Shown here one piece after another: positions 54,679 through 62,502 of a stretch of 64,000 nt of DNA. The stretch is from JASLEW01 sp035544895. GTDB lineage: Bacteria > Acidobacteriota > Thermoanaerobaculia > Multivoradales > UBA5704. A model generated the notes under the pieces. It was not told the DNA's origin and made no database searches. It was given only the letters and a program-made list of their open reading frames with translations. Made by a program: the position numbers and the translations under genes. Where the stretch lies: the NCBI GenBank assembly GCA_035544895.1, contig DASZZM010000039.1:124001-188000 (forward strand), given 5' to 3'. How positions within the stretch are numbered: the first letter of the stretch is position 1; each line of letters begins with the position of its first letter.

Positions 54679-56196
54679 GTGCGCGACCGCCGGGAGGTCG
54701 ACGACCTCGGGACGGTGCTGGGCTTCCTGCGCGCCTTGCGCGGCTGGAGTCAGGAGGACCTCGCCGCGGCGGCGGGTCTGCGGCAGAGCACGGTCTCCGA
54801 GCTCGAGCAGGGCAAGAAGATCCCCAAGCCGGCAACCCGCGCCCGCCTCCTGGCGGCCCTCGACTTTTCCCCTCGCCTGGTCGAGGGGGTGAGGTGCCTG
54901 CTGTGCGCCCTGGGTACCGCGGTTGCGGCGGGCGACCTGCCGGCCGCGGCGAGCCTGGACGAGGAGATCGAGGCCCTCGCCGCGGAGTTCGGCAACCTCC
55001 AGGCCGACCTGGCCCGCGCCGCGCTCCCCCTGATGGTGGAAGACCTGCGCCGGCGGGCGCCCAGAGAGCCAAGCGCCGCGCAGCTGGCCGACCCGGCGCG
55101 GGCGCGCGAGGAGGCGGCCGCGCTGTGGCGCCGCCTGGAGCCCTACACGGCGTCGCAGCGGCAGGCCCTGGTGCACGAGGGCGAGGAGTTCCGCGGATGG
55201 GCGCTGGGCGAGCGGCTGTGTGCCGAGAGCCTGCGGCGGACCGCGGAGAGCGTGGTGAACGCACGCGAGCTGGCGGAGTTGGCGGTCCTCGTCGCCGACC
55301 TGCTGGATAACGACGAGCCTTTGCGCAGCCGCCTTCAGGGTTGCTGTGGGGTTCATCTCGGCAACGCGCTGCGCGCCGGCGGCGACCTCGAGGCGGCCAA
55401 GGCGGCCTTCGCACAGGGCCTGCCGCTCTGGCGGGACGGCGCCACGGGCGACCGCGGCGGCCTTCTCGACGAGGCGCGGGTGCTCGGTCTCGAGGCCTCC
55501 TTGCGCCGGGATCAGCGCCTTCTGCCCGAGGCTCTCGCCTTGCTCGACCGCGCCCTGACGCTCGACCGGGGCGAGGAGAGGTGCTTCCTTCTCCTCAACC
55601 GCGCGAAGACCCTGGAAGAAGCTCACGCCTTCGACGCGGCGATTGCCTCCCTCCAGGAGGCGCTGCCGCTGCTCGCCGAAGGGCACGATCCGCGGCTTCT
55701 GTGGATCGCGCGCTTCAACCTGCTGGAGCTGCTCGAACACGCGGGCTGCCTCGACGAGGCCGAGCCGCTGGTGGCCGAGGTGGCGGAGCTGGCGCCACGC
55801 TACGCCGCCAAGCTGGACCGCATCCGGGTGCGCTGGCTGGCCGGGCGGATCGCCGCCGCGCGCGGGCGGGCCGACGAGGCTCTCGCGCTGCTGCGCGAGG
55901 TGCGCGCCGGCTTCGCGGCCGAGAAGATCCCCTACGACACGGCGCTCGTGACGCTGGAGCTCGCGGCACTGCTGGCCGAGCGCGGCGCAACGGCCGAGGT
56001 CAAGACGCTCGCCCGCCAGCTTGCCCCGGTCTTCCGGGCGCTCGGGGTCGGCCGCGAGATGCTCGCCTCGCTCGCCCTCTTCCAGCGCGCCGCCGAACAG
56101 GAGGTGGTCACGGCCGCGTTGGCGCGGCGGCTTGCGGAGGAACTGCGGCGCGTCGTCCGGGCACCGGCGTCCTCCCGGTGCGAGCTTCCGGCCTGA
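54679..56196 (+). CDS. XRE-TPR regulator (RRNPP-like architecture)
   Basis: A 505-residue protein. Residues 8-70 form an XRE HTH (VLGFLRALRGWSQEDLAAAA, STVSELEQGKKIPKPATRAR). Residues about 190-480 are TPR repeats (GNALRAGGDLEAAKAAFAQG, LLNRAKTLEEAHAFDAAIAS, RFNLLELLEHAGCLDEAEPL, WLAGRIAAARGRADEALALL). This order, HTH then TPR, is that of Rgg, PlcR and PrgX-type peptide-sensing regulators, although those are from Firmicutes. The start is GTG 54679. It is the last gene before attR and divergent from the Cys-repeat gene. A decayed paralogue is at 53062. Confidence 0.82.
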   Translation: MRDRREVDDLGTVLGFLRALRGWSQEDLAAAAGLRQSTVSELEQGKKIPKPATRARLLAALDFSPRLVEGVRCLLCALGTAVAAGDLPAAASLDEEIEALAAEFGNLQADLARAALPLMVEDLRRRAPREPSAAQLADPARAREEAAALWRRLEPYTASQRQALVHEGEEFRGWALGERLCAESLRRTAESVVNARELAELAVLVADLLDNDEPLRSRLQGCCGVHLGNALRAGGDLEAAKAAFAQGLPLWRDGATGDRGGLLDEARVLGLEASLRRDQRLLPEALALLDRALTLDRGEERCFLLLNRAKTLEEAHAFDAAIASLQEALPLLAEGHDPRLLWIARFNLLELLEHAGCLDEAEPLVAEVAELAPRYAAKLDRIRVRWLAGRIAAARGRADEALALLREVRAGFAAEKIPYDTALVTLELAALLAERGATAEVKTLARQLAPVFRALGVGREMLASLALFQRAAEQEVVTAALARRLAEELRRVVRAPASSRCELPA

Positions 56197-56316
56197 AAAA
56201 ATCGCGAGCGTTCTCGACAACCCCCATGCCTCCGCGCGGAGGCGTCCAAGGTGGGCGAAGCGTTCGCACGGGATGCTCTGGTGCGAGCCGAAAAAGGGCT
56301 CTGGCGAGGCGATCCG

Positions 56317-56336
56317 ACTTACGCAGACTTACGCAG
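56317..56336 (+). promoter_or_regulatory. candidate integrase arm-type sites (right), tandem decamer
   Basis: ACTTACGCAG occurs twice back to back at 56317-56326 and 56327-56336, about 64 bp inside the right 51-bp repeat. The same decamer lies near the left end at 37540. Shared repeats at both ends suggest integrase or excisionase binding. Confidence 0.5.
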
Positions 56337-56399
56337 GACTCGTCGGAGAGGGATTTGACACTTCCCTAAAAACCGTATAAGCTCTGTGCTGCGAGTGAG

Positions 56400-56450
56400 T
56401 TAGCATGGCGCGCCGGGAGGGACTCGAACCCCCAACCACTTGATCCGAAG
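56400..56450. repeat. attR: 51-bp direct repeat overlapping tRNA-Arg
   Basis: Identical to 37379-37429. It forms the 3' part of the rebuilt tRNA-Arg and ends in its anticodon loop; beyond 56450 the tRNA continues into chromosomal sequence. Confidence 0.93.
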
Positions 56451-56481
56451 TCAAGAGCTCTATCCATTGAGCTACCGGCGC
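56406..56481 (-). tRNA. tRNA-Arg (anticodon TCG), integration target
   Basis: The reverse strand folds into a complete 76-nt tRNA with CCA: acceptor GCGCCGG/CCGGCGC, D-arm AGCTCAATGGATAGAGC, anticodon stem CTTGA/TCAAG with loop CTTCGGA (anticodon TCG), T-arm GGGTTCGAGTCCC. Its 3' part (56406-56450) is inside the element repeat, so the functional gene is a hybrid of chromosomal 5' and element 3' sequence. Confidence 0.95.
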
Positions 56482-56544
56482 GGGGGGAGGATTGAGGGGC
56501 GCGATTCGACGGAGGCTCCTCCGGGGGGCGGTCGGGCTCCGGGG

Positions 56545-57717
56545 CTACTCTCGCGCGGCGGGGGGGTCGACGACGGTGAAGTAGAAGGTGGTGCCGGCGC
56601 CGGGTTCGCTTTGGAGCCAGATGCGGCCGCTGAGCTGGGAGATGGCCTCGCGGGCGATGGAGAGGCCCAGGCCGGTGCCGTCGGCCAGGTCGGGATGGGC
56701 GCGCACGAACTGCTCGAAGACCAGGCCTTGCATATCGGAGGGAATGCCGATGCCGTTGTCGGCGATGGCGATGCGCCAGTAGCCGTTCTCATCGTACCTG
56801 GCGCTGGCGCGCACCCAGCGGTCGGGCTTCTGCTGGTCGGAGTACTTGATGGCATTGCCGATCAGGTTGATGAGCACCAGCTCCACCCGCGTGGCGTCGA
56901 CCTGGACGTCGGGGATCGGCTCCTGAGATTCGATCCGAACGCCTCTCTCGCTGGCGATGTCGGCGACCTCGGCCAGGGTCTCCTCGAGGAGCGTGCGCAG
57001 CGACAAGCGCCGACCCTGAGCTGACTCTTCGCTTCCCTGGGCGATGGCCAGGGCTTGCACGTCGTCCGCCACTCCCTTGATGCGCTCGAGGCTGTGGGCC
57101 AGGGCGTGCCGGGAGCGGTCCACCGCTTCGCGGTCCGGGCTGTGCTCGATCACGTGCAAGGCGGCCTCGGCCGTGCCCAGGCGGTTGCGCAGCTCGTGCG
57201 CCAGGTCGCGTCCGAAGCTGCCCAGCAGACGGGCACGCTCGCGGCGGTCACGAAATCCCTCCTCGCGGAAGGTGTTGGCGGTGATCGCGGTGATGGCCAT
57301 CAGGGCGCGGTAGAGCCGTTCGGCGACGACGATGGCGTAATCCACCGTGATCTTGCGGCCGAGGGACTCTGCCTCGTCCTTGAGCGCCGAGTAGAGGATC
57401 TCTCCGAGGATCTCGAACTCGGCCAGAATCTCGTCGATGTCGTAGCCCTGCTCGCGGCGCAGGCGGGCCAACTTGGTGAGCTCCTCCCGCACGAGCTCCT
57501 CGGTCACTCGGTCTCCTCCCGCCAGGAGGTAGTCCGAGACGGACTTGAGCACTTCCGGGATGTGGTTGAGCAGGGTGTCCGAGGGGAAGACCCGGCGCGG
57601 GTGCACCTCGAGGCGTGCCAGCAAGCGATCCAGCCACATGCGGGTCAGCTCCGCCGAGCGGCGGCTCAGCTCGGTGCCGAGATGCGCATCCACGGCAGCG
57701 GCTTCTTGCTGGTTCAT
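56545..57717 (-). CDS. cytoplasmic histidine kinase with RsbRD-type N-terminal domain
   Basis: A 390-residue kinase. Residues about 10-160 resemble the RsbRD (RsbT co-antagonist N-terminal) helical sensor domain. The H-box is GRDLAHELRNRLGTAEAALH (His near 192), the N-box NLIGNAIKYSDQ, G1 DNGIGIP and G2 GTGLGLSIAREA. There is no membrane helix. No response regulator is adjacent, so it is an orphan kinase. It reads away from the START-like gene with about 100 bases of upstream sequence. Confidence 0.88.
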   Translation of the reverse strand: MNQQEAAAVDAHLGTELSRRSAELTRMWLDRLLARLEVHPRRVFPSDTLLNHIPEVLKSVSDYLLAGGDRVTEELVREELTKLARLRREQGYDIDEILAEFEILGEILYSALKDEAESLGRKITVDYAIVVAERLYRALMAITAITANTFREEGFRDRRERARLLGSFGRDLAHELRNRLGTAEAALHVIEHSPDREAVDRSRHALAHSLERIKGVADDVQALAIAQGSEESAQGRRLSLRTLLEETLAEVADIASERGVRIESQEPIPDVQVDATRVELVLINLIGNAIKYSDQQKPDRWVRASARYDENGYWRIAIADNGIGIPSDMQGLVFEQFVRAHPDLADGTGLGLSIAREAISQLSGRIWLQSEPGAGTTFYFTVVDPPAARE

Positions 57718-57821
57718 CGGACTCTCCTCAACCGCACGGCCGCCCCTGACCGCGGTGGCTTTGCGCTCGCTCCGGAGCGAGCTCGACTCGCGGACCCACC
57801 TCGAGAACTGGACGGGCTATT

Positions 57822-58595
57822 CTAACAGGAATGGTCGTAACGCGAGCGATGGACGTGCTGGCGCAGGCCGCTGAAGATGTATGGCAGGGTCTGCTCCGTG
57901 CCCCGGTTCATCGCCCAGCCTGGAGTGTGGCCGCCGGGGTCGGTGTAGAGGGTGCAGGCGGCCAGCGTCCGGCCGGCGCCGAACTCGACCAGGCTCCACG
58001 AGCCGCGGTGGGCGGTAACGTTGCCCGTGCCGGGGATGTAGCTCCAGCTGGTGCGCCAGGCCCTGGTGCCGCCGCTTTCCTCCACGCGGCTCGTGGCGCG
58101 GATCTTGTAGTAGCGGTTGCCAACCGGGAAGGGGAGGTCGAGCGATTGGAAGCTCACCACCGAGCCATCCCGCTCCGTCGCGGCGTCGGAGCGGTGGACG
58201 AAGGGCATGAACTCCCGGTAGTGCGCGAAGTCGGTGACGGCGCAATAGACCCGCTCCGGCGGGGCATCGATGACTCCGCGCGCGACCTGCTCGGCAAGCG
58301 ACCCCGGGCCGACCGTCCTGGCGGCAATCAGCACCTCGCCGGCCGCCAGGCGGCGCATCTCGTCCGACGGACCAGCAGCCGGGGTGGCCACGGCGGACGG
58401 CGCGGCGCGACCCGGCGCGGTCGCCGCGAGGCCGGCGGGCGCGGGAACCAGCGCGAGGGCGCAGGCCAGCAGACCCAGGCAGCATCGGCCGCCGGTTTCC
58501 GGCCATGGCGCGACGGCTCTCGACCGGCGCTTGCCGGCTGGTGATCGGCGGGAGCGGCGGGAGGGGCAGGAGGGGAAGGGAGAGCGGGTGATCAT
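57822..58595 (-). CDS. secreted SRPBCC/START-like protein
   Basis: A 257-residue protein. A basic N-terminus and hydrophobic segment (LGLLACALALVPAPAGLAA) form an export signal. The mature part has the SRPBCC pattern: VARGVIDAPPERVYCAVTDF, FMPFVHRSDAATERDGSVVS, FPVGNRYYKIRATS, SWSYIPGTGNVTAHRGSWSL and a C-terminal amphipathic helix. Such domains bind hydrophobic ligands. ATG 58595 is chosen; the longer upstream frame is Arg-rich. It is divergent from the M23 peptidase gene. Confidence 0.78.
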   Translation of the reverse strand: MITRSPFPSCPSRRSRRSPAGKRRSRAVAPWPETGGRCCLGLLACALALVPAPAGLAATAPGRAAPSAVATPAAGPSDEMRRLAAGEVLIAARTVGPGSLAEQVARGVIDAPPERVYCAVTDFAHYREFMPFVHRSDAATERDGSVVSFQSLDLPFPVGNRYYKIRATSRVEESGGTRAWRTSWSYIPGTGNVTAHRGSWSLVEFGAGRTLAACTLYTDPGGHTPGWAMNRGTEQTLPYIFSGLRQHVHRSRYDHSC

Positions 58596-58658
58596 GCCAG
58601 GCGTCTTGCCGAGGGCTCCGTTTACGGCCGCCGGATATTCTAACGTGGGGGGCTGCCG

Positions 58659-59282
58659 ATGAGGCCGCCTGCCCCGCGCGTGGGGGCTGATGTCAAGAGA
58701 GCCGGCATGCGCTCGCGAGCTCGGAAGCCGGCCAGGCGGCGGGGTTGGCCGGGGACGCGGGCGGTCGTCGCGGCGGCTCTTCTGCTGGGGGCGGCCGTCT
58801 GGGGCGAGCCGTTCTTGCGCCATCCCATCCGCTGCGCGCGCCTCCTCGGCGAGGCGCTGCCCGCGCGGCTGCCGGTGCCGGTCGACGGCGTGGCCGCGGC
58901 GGCGTTGGAGGACACCTGGGGCGCTCCGCGCGGCGAAGGTCGAGCTCACCAGGGGGTCGACGTTTTCGCTCCGCGAGGCACGCCGGTGCGCAGCGCCACA
59001 CACGGCATCGTGACCCGCAAGGGTTGGAACCGCCTGGGCGGCTGGAGGCTGCTGGTCCTCGGTCCCGCGGGCTATCACCACTACTACGCCCATCTCGACG
59101 CCTTCGCCGCGGCCGAGCGGGGCGACTGGGTGGAGCAGGGCGACGTGCTCGGCTACGTCGGCACCTCGGGAAACGCCGCCACCACCCCGCCGCATCTGCA
59201 CTACGGCCTCTATACCTGGTATGGCCGCGCGATTAATCCCTATCCTTTCTTAGTTGGCGCCGCCGGTGGGCGGCCCCGCTAA
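58659..59282 (+). CDS. M23 (LytM) family metallopeptidase
   Basis: A 207-residue protein with an N-terminal membrane anchor (AVVAAALLLGAAVWG). The zinc site appears as HQGVDVFAPRGTPV (H-x3-D) and PPHLHYGLYT (HxH). Between them, YYAHLDAF is the family core. It acts on peptidoglycan cross-links or is a regulator if inactive; all zinc ligands are present. It is divergent from the START-like gene. Confidence 0.88.
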   Translation: MRPPAPRVGADVKRAGMRSRARKPARRRGWPGTRAVVAAALLLGAAVWGEPFLRHPIRCARLLGEALPARLPVPVDGVAAAALEDTWGAPRGEGRAHQGVDVFAPRGTPVRSATHGIVTRKGWNRLGGWRLLVLGPAGYHHYYAHLDAFAAAERGDWVEQGDVLGYVGTSGNAATTPPHLHYGLYTWYGRAINPYPFLVGAAGGRPR

Positions 59283-59301
59283 CTGGCGTTGGCGGCCTCA
59301 G

Positions 59302-59401
59302 ATCTATCGGATCGCCCCCCGCAACCCCTCGATCCCCTTCCCTCCCCTCCGGGGGGGAAGGGGACGCCCCCTCCCTCTCACGGCAGAAGAGTTTCGTTCT
59401 A
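59302..59401. repeat. left arm of a roughly 100-bp inverted repeat
   Basis: Starts near GATCTATCGGATC and includes CCCCTTCCCTCCCCTCCGG and GAGTTTCGTTCT. Its reverse complement, with a few changes, is at 60914-61012. It can also fold on itself (CCCCTTCC with GGAAGGGG). Confidence 0.85.
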
Positions 59402-59445
59402 ATGTCCCGTTAGGGTCCGCCTTGCCGCATTGCCGGGAATGCGCC

Positions 59446-60348
59446 ATGATCGCCCTCGGTTCCAGCGGTCGCCGGCCAGCCGGCGGTTCGGCCGCAGAGG
59501 CGCACGCCCTGAGAGCCTTCGCCCAATCGATCGTCTCCGCTGCCCTGGCGGCCGCCGCCGCGGCGCCGGTTTGCGCCGGAGTCCATTACAAGGCGGTCAG
59601 CAGGACCTCGCTGAGCGGCACCGAGGATGCGCCGCCGCGCAGCGAGCTGGTGCAGGTGGAAGCCTGGGTGGCCGGCGACCGTTGCCGGGTCGACGTGCTG
59701 GAAAGCGATAACCCGGCGGCCAAGGCGGGGACCTACCTGCTGACCCGCGACGGCGGCAAGGATCTCTACGTGGTCGACCCCAAGGAGAAGACCTACGGGA
59801 GGTGGGACCTCGCCGCCATGCTCGGCCGCTCCGGTGGTGTTTTGCACACCATGGGACCGCTGCTGCAGGTGGATTTCTCGGACCTCAAGGTGGAGAAGGT
59901 GGGCGAGGAGGATGGCGGCATGGTCGCCGGCCTGCCGACCCGCCACTACCGTTATCGCACTCATTACAACACCAACGTCAAGGTGCTGGGCATGGGGTCG
60001 ACGGCCACTACCGTCATCCAGGAGGACGTCTGGATGACCGACAAGCTGCGCGACCCTGGCCTCGGCGTCTGGCTGCGGACCGATCTGCTGCGCACCGGCA
60101 GCGACCGCCTCGACCGGCTGATTGCCCACCGCATGGCGACCCCTCCCGGCTACCCGCTCAAGGTCTCGACGCTCTCCACCAACCGGCAGAAGGACGGCAA
60201 GACGACGGCGACCCGCAGCTCTCTCGAGGTGATCGAGCTCGATCCCACGTCGCCCCCCGACTCCCAGTTCGAGATCCCCGCCGGTTTCCAAGAGAAGAAG
60301 GTCTCGCCCGAGGGCGAGAAAGCGACTCCAGGTCTGAGCGGCCGGTAG
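59446..60348 (+). CDS. secreted DUF4412-like protein
   Basis: A 300-residue protein. An N-terminal signal region (AFAQSIVSAALAAAAAAPVCAG) leads into a beta-rich domain: VEAWVAGDRCRVDVLES, GTYLLTRDGGKDLYVVDPKE, GLPTRHYRYRTHYNTNVK, TTVIQEDVWMTDKL, SSLEVIELD and FEIPAGFQEK near the end. This is the pattern of DUF4412/LolA-like periplasmic lipid-binding proteins. ATG 59446 is the first start inside the left repeat arm's end. Its stop abuts the NUDIX gene start. Both genes are bracketed by the inverted repeat. Confidence 0.72.
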   Translation: MIALGSSGRRPAGGSAAEAHALRAFAQSIVSAALAAAAAAPVCAGVHYKAVSRTSLSGTEDAPPRSELVQVEAWVAGDRCRVDVLESDNPAAKAGTYLLTRDGGKDLYVVDPKEKTYGRWDLAAMLGRSGGVLHTMGPLLQVDFSDLKVEKVGEEDGGMVAGLPTRHYRYRTHYNTNVKVLGMGSTATTVIQEDVWMTDKLRDPGLGVWLRTDLLRTGSDRLDRLIAHRMATPPGYPLKVSTLSTNRQKDGKTTATRSSLEVIELDPTSPPDSQFEIPAGFQEKKVSPEGEKATPGLSGR

Positions 60349-60912
60349 ATGACGGCCGATAACTCGGCGAACGGCCCACCGGACGGGCCGCCGGGGCAGC
60401 GCCTGGCGGGCCGTGAGGTCTTCCGCGGCCGCAAGATCCGGGTCGCGGTCGACCGCGTGCGTCTGCCCAACGGCGAGGTGATGGAGATCGAGCGGATCCA
60501 CCATCCCGGCGCCGTCGCGATCGTTCCGGTGATAGGCGGCGAGGTGCTCCTGGTGCGGCAGTATCGCTACGCCACCGGGGGCTGGCTGCTCGAGGTGCCG
60601 GCCGGGACGCTCGAAGACGGCGAGAGCCCCGAGACCTGCGCCGCCCGCGAGCTCGAGGAGGAGACCGGCTACCGGCCCGGCACTCTCCGCCCGCTCGGCT
60701 GGATCTGGACCACTCCCGGCTTCACCGACGAGAAGATCTGGCTGTATCTGGCGACCGGGCTCGTCGCCGCCCAGCAGCGGCTGGAAGACGACGAGTTGCT
60801 GACGGTCGAACGGCTGCCCGTCGCCGAAGCCATCGAGCGCGCCGCCCGCGGCGGCATCTGCGACGGCAAGTCGGTCTCTGCCCTGCTGCGCGCGGCCCCC
60901 CTGCTCCTCTAG
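60349..60912 (+). CDS. NUDIX hydrolase (ADP-ribose pyrophosphatase type)
   Basis: A 187-residue protein. The Nudix box is complete: G-TLEDG-E-SPETCAA-RELEEETGY near residues 84-106. QYRYATGGWLLEVPAG before it is typical of ADP-ribose diphosphatases (NudF-like), which cleave ADP-ribose and related sugar nucleotides. ATG at 60349 follows directly on the stop of the DUF4412-like gene. The right arm of the inverted repeat begins 2 bases after its stop. Confidence 0.9.
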   Translation: MTADNSANGPPDGPPGQRLAGREVFRGRKIRVAVDRVRLPNGEVMEIERIHHPGAVAIVPVIGGEVLLVRQYRYATGGWLLEVPAGTLEDGESPETCAARELEEETGYRPGTLRPLGWIWTTPGFTDEKIWLYLATGLVAAQQRLEDDELLTVERLPVAEAIERAARGGICDGKSVSALLRAAPLLL

Positions 60913-60913
60913 G

Positions 60914-61012
60914 TAGAACGAAACTCCTGCCGCGAGAGGGCGGGGGGCGTCCCCTTCCCCCCCGGAGGGGAGGGAAGGGGATCGAGGGGTTGCGGGGGGA
61001 GATCCAATAGAT
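60914..61012. repeat. right arm of the roughly 100-bp inverted repeat
   Basis: Reverse complement of 59302-59401 with a few substitutions and indels: GAACGAAACTC at its left end, CCCGGAGGGGAGGGAAGGGG in the middle and GATCCAATAGATG at its right end. With the left arm it flanks the two-gene unit. Confidence 0.85.
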
Positions 61013-61107
61013 GCTTTGAGTAGTCCACCACCGCCACATCGCAGTGCCATTTCATCCCGCGAAGTCGGCGCGGCGACACAAGCGCGGCTCCATGCCGCAG
61101 CTCCCAG

Positions 61108-61791
61108 TCAGTCCGCCAGCCTGGTGAACAGGTTCTCCTGGATGCCGTGCCGCAGGAGGAAGGAGCGGTCCAGCCGGAAACCCTTCATCAAGTCCGCGAG
61201 CTCGGCCGGCGGATAGCGCGGGCAGGGACTCTCCTCGGCCGTCTGGCGCTCGTAGACGAGCCGCTCCCGGTCGAGGATCTTGAAGCGGATCGGCGCGGCC
61301 GGCATCTGCTTGAGGATCGAGACCAGGGCGAATACCAGGGCGCCCGGCCGGCAGAAGGGCTTCAGGTAATGCGCCAACCCTGCCAACTCCTTGCGGCTCA
61401 GGTAGTTGAAAAGGTCCCACGCGAATACGGCGTCGAAGCGGGCGCTTTCGGGGAAAGGCAGCAGCTCGGCGAAGGGTGCCGCGCTCACCCCTTGCCGATC
61501 TTCTTGCCGGCGGTGGGCGGCGAGCGCGGCGTAGAGATCTTCGATATAGAGCTTGCAGCCGAATTGGGACAGAAACTCGACGTTCGACCCGACCGCCGGC
61601 CCGAGGTCCAGGACCTGCAGCTTGCCGAGCGGACCGACCTCGCGAAACAGCGTCGCCAGGGCAAGGGAGCTGTGCACTTCCGGCTCCTCCCCTGGCTCCA
61701 GGGTCGCCAGCGCCGCGCCGGCCTTCGGCGCGGATCCTGCGCCAGCCAGGCTGTTCGGCAGCTGTGGGGCGCGCGACGAGAACCAGCTCAT
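61108..61791 (-). CDS. SAM-dependent methyltransferase-like protein
   Basis: A 227-residue protein. LQVLDLGPAVGSNVEFLSQFG is motif I, KLYIEDLYAALAAH the acidic loop, ARFDAVFAWDLFNYLSRKEL motif IV and PGALVFALVSILKQMP a later strand. The GxGxG loop is modified (GPAVGSN), so cofactor use is likely but not certain. No partner is evident; the bactofilin gene lies 12 bases upstream on the same strand, so they may be co-transcribed. Confidence 0.75.
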   Translation of the reverse strand: MSWFSSRAPQLPNSLAGAGSAPKAGAALATLEPGEEPEVHSSLALATLFREVGPLGKLQVLDLGPAVGSNVEFLSQFGCKLYIEDLYAALAAHRRQEDRQGVSAAPFAELLPFPESARFDAVFAWDLFNYLSRKELAGLAHYLKPFCRPGALVFALVSILKQMPAAPIRFKILDRERLVYERQTAEESPCPRYPPAELADLMKGFRLDRSFLLRHGIQENLFTRLAD

Positions 61792-61803
61792 CCGGCCGCC
61801 GCT

Positions 61804-62400
61804 TCAGCTGTTGTGCCGCGCGGGTAACGCGGCCTGGCTGGCGGGTGCGGGCCGCCCGAGCTCTGCCAACGCGGCCTCGGCCCGCGCTCCGGCAGGCACA
61901 GCGGCCGGACTGCTTGCCGCCGATGCCCCGCCTCCCGCCGTAGCCCCGCTGCCGGCGGCTCCGCTTCCCTTGGCCGGCTCCTTCGCATCCATGTCGATGC
62001 TGCCGCGGAAGCGGGAGCCATCCTCGAGGATGACGCGCGGCGCCGTGATGTTGCCCCGCACCGCGCCCGATTGTCGAAGGATGGCCTGCTCCTGGGCGAA
62101 GAGGTTGCCATCCACCTCGCCCTCGATGATCACCGACTTGCCGAAGACGTCAGCGCGCACGCGGCCGTTCTTGCCGACCGTGACGTTGTTCTTCTTGAGG
62201 TCCACCCTGCCTTCCACCCGGCCTTCGATCACCAGGTCTTCGTCGCCTGTCAGGTCGCCTTTGATGAAGATCGACGGGCCGATCGTGGCGCTGGGGCGGT
62301 CCGGCCGCCGCATCGGCTCGGCCGGCGGGGCGGTGGCGACGCGGGGCATAGCGGGGGCAGGCTCCGGGTGGGGAGCTTCGTCAGTCTTTTTCCACACCAT
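61804..62400 (-). CDS. bactofilin (polymer-forming cytoskeletal protein)
   Basis: A 198-residue protein. The bactofilin core (about residues 37-140) is a right-handed beta helix: IFIKGDLTGDEDLVIEGRVE, GRVDLKKNNVTVGKNGRV, ADVFGKSVIIEGEVDGNLFA and RGNITAPRVILEDGSRFRGS. Low-complexity tails flank it (Pro-rich before, Ala/Ser-rich after). AAGGAG lies before ATG 62400. It forms filaments used in cell shape or positioning. The M23 peptidase nearby is a frequent partner type, though here three genes away. Confidence 0.92.
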   Translation of the reverse strand: MVWKKTDEAPHPEPAPAMPRVATAPPAEPMRRPDRPSATIGPSIFIKGDLTGDEDLVIEGRVEGRVDLKKNNVTVGKNGRVRADVFGKSVIIEGEVDGNLFAQEQAILRQSGAVRGNITAPRVILEDGSRFRGSIDMDAKEPAKGSGAAGSGATAGGGASAASSPAAVPAGARAEAALAELGRPAPASQAALPARHNS

Positions 62401-62502
62401 GAAAATCTCCTTACGGCCAGGAATTTGCTGGCAGCGTAAAGGAGGTACCGGGGGGGAAGTCAAGCCCCATAGACAATTTTCTATTTGCGAATAAGATAGT
62501 GA

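Larger units (their letters stand above)
37379..56450. mobile_element. 19.07-kb integrative mobilizable element in tRNA-Arg(TCG)
   Basis: The boundaries are exact 51-bp direct repeats (37379-37429 and 56400-56450) equal to the 3' part of the tRNA gene plus 6 flanking bases. Within lie a tyrosine integrase next to the left end, VirD4/TraG coupling protein, MobC-like protein, relaxase, AlpA-like factor, RepA-like ATPase and regulatory cargo. No VirB/Trb channel, pilus or VirB4 ATPase is present, so transfer should depend on a helper element. The crossover falls in the anticodon loop. Left and right flanks are core-like. Confidence 0.9.

Noticed and set aside
37379..56450. A complete integrative and conjugative element
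   Set aside because: No VirB4, VirB6, pilin or other channel genes are present; only mobilization functions and a coupling protein are seen.
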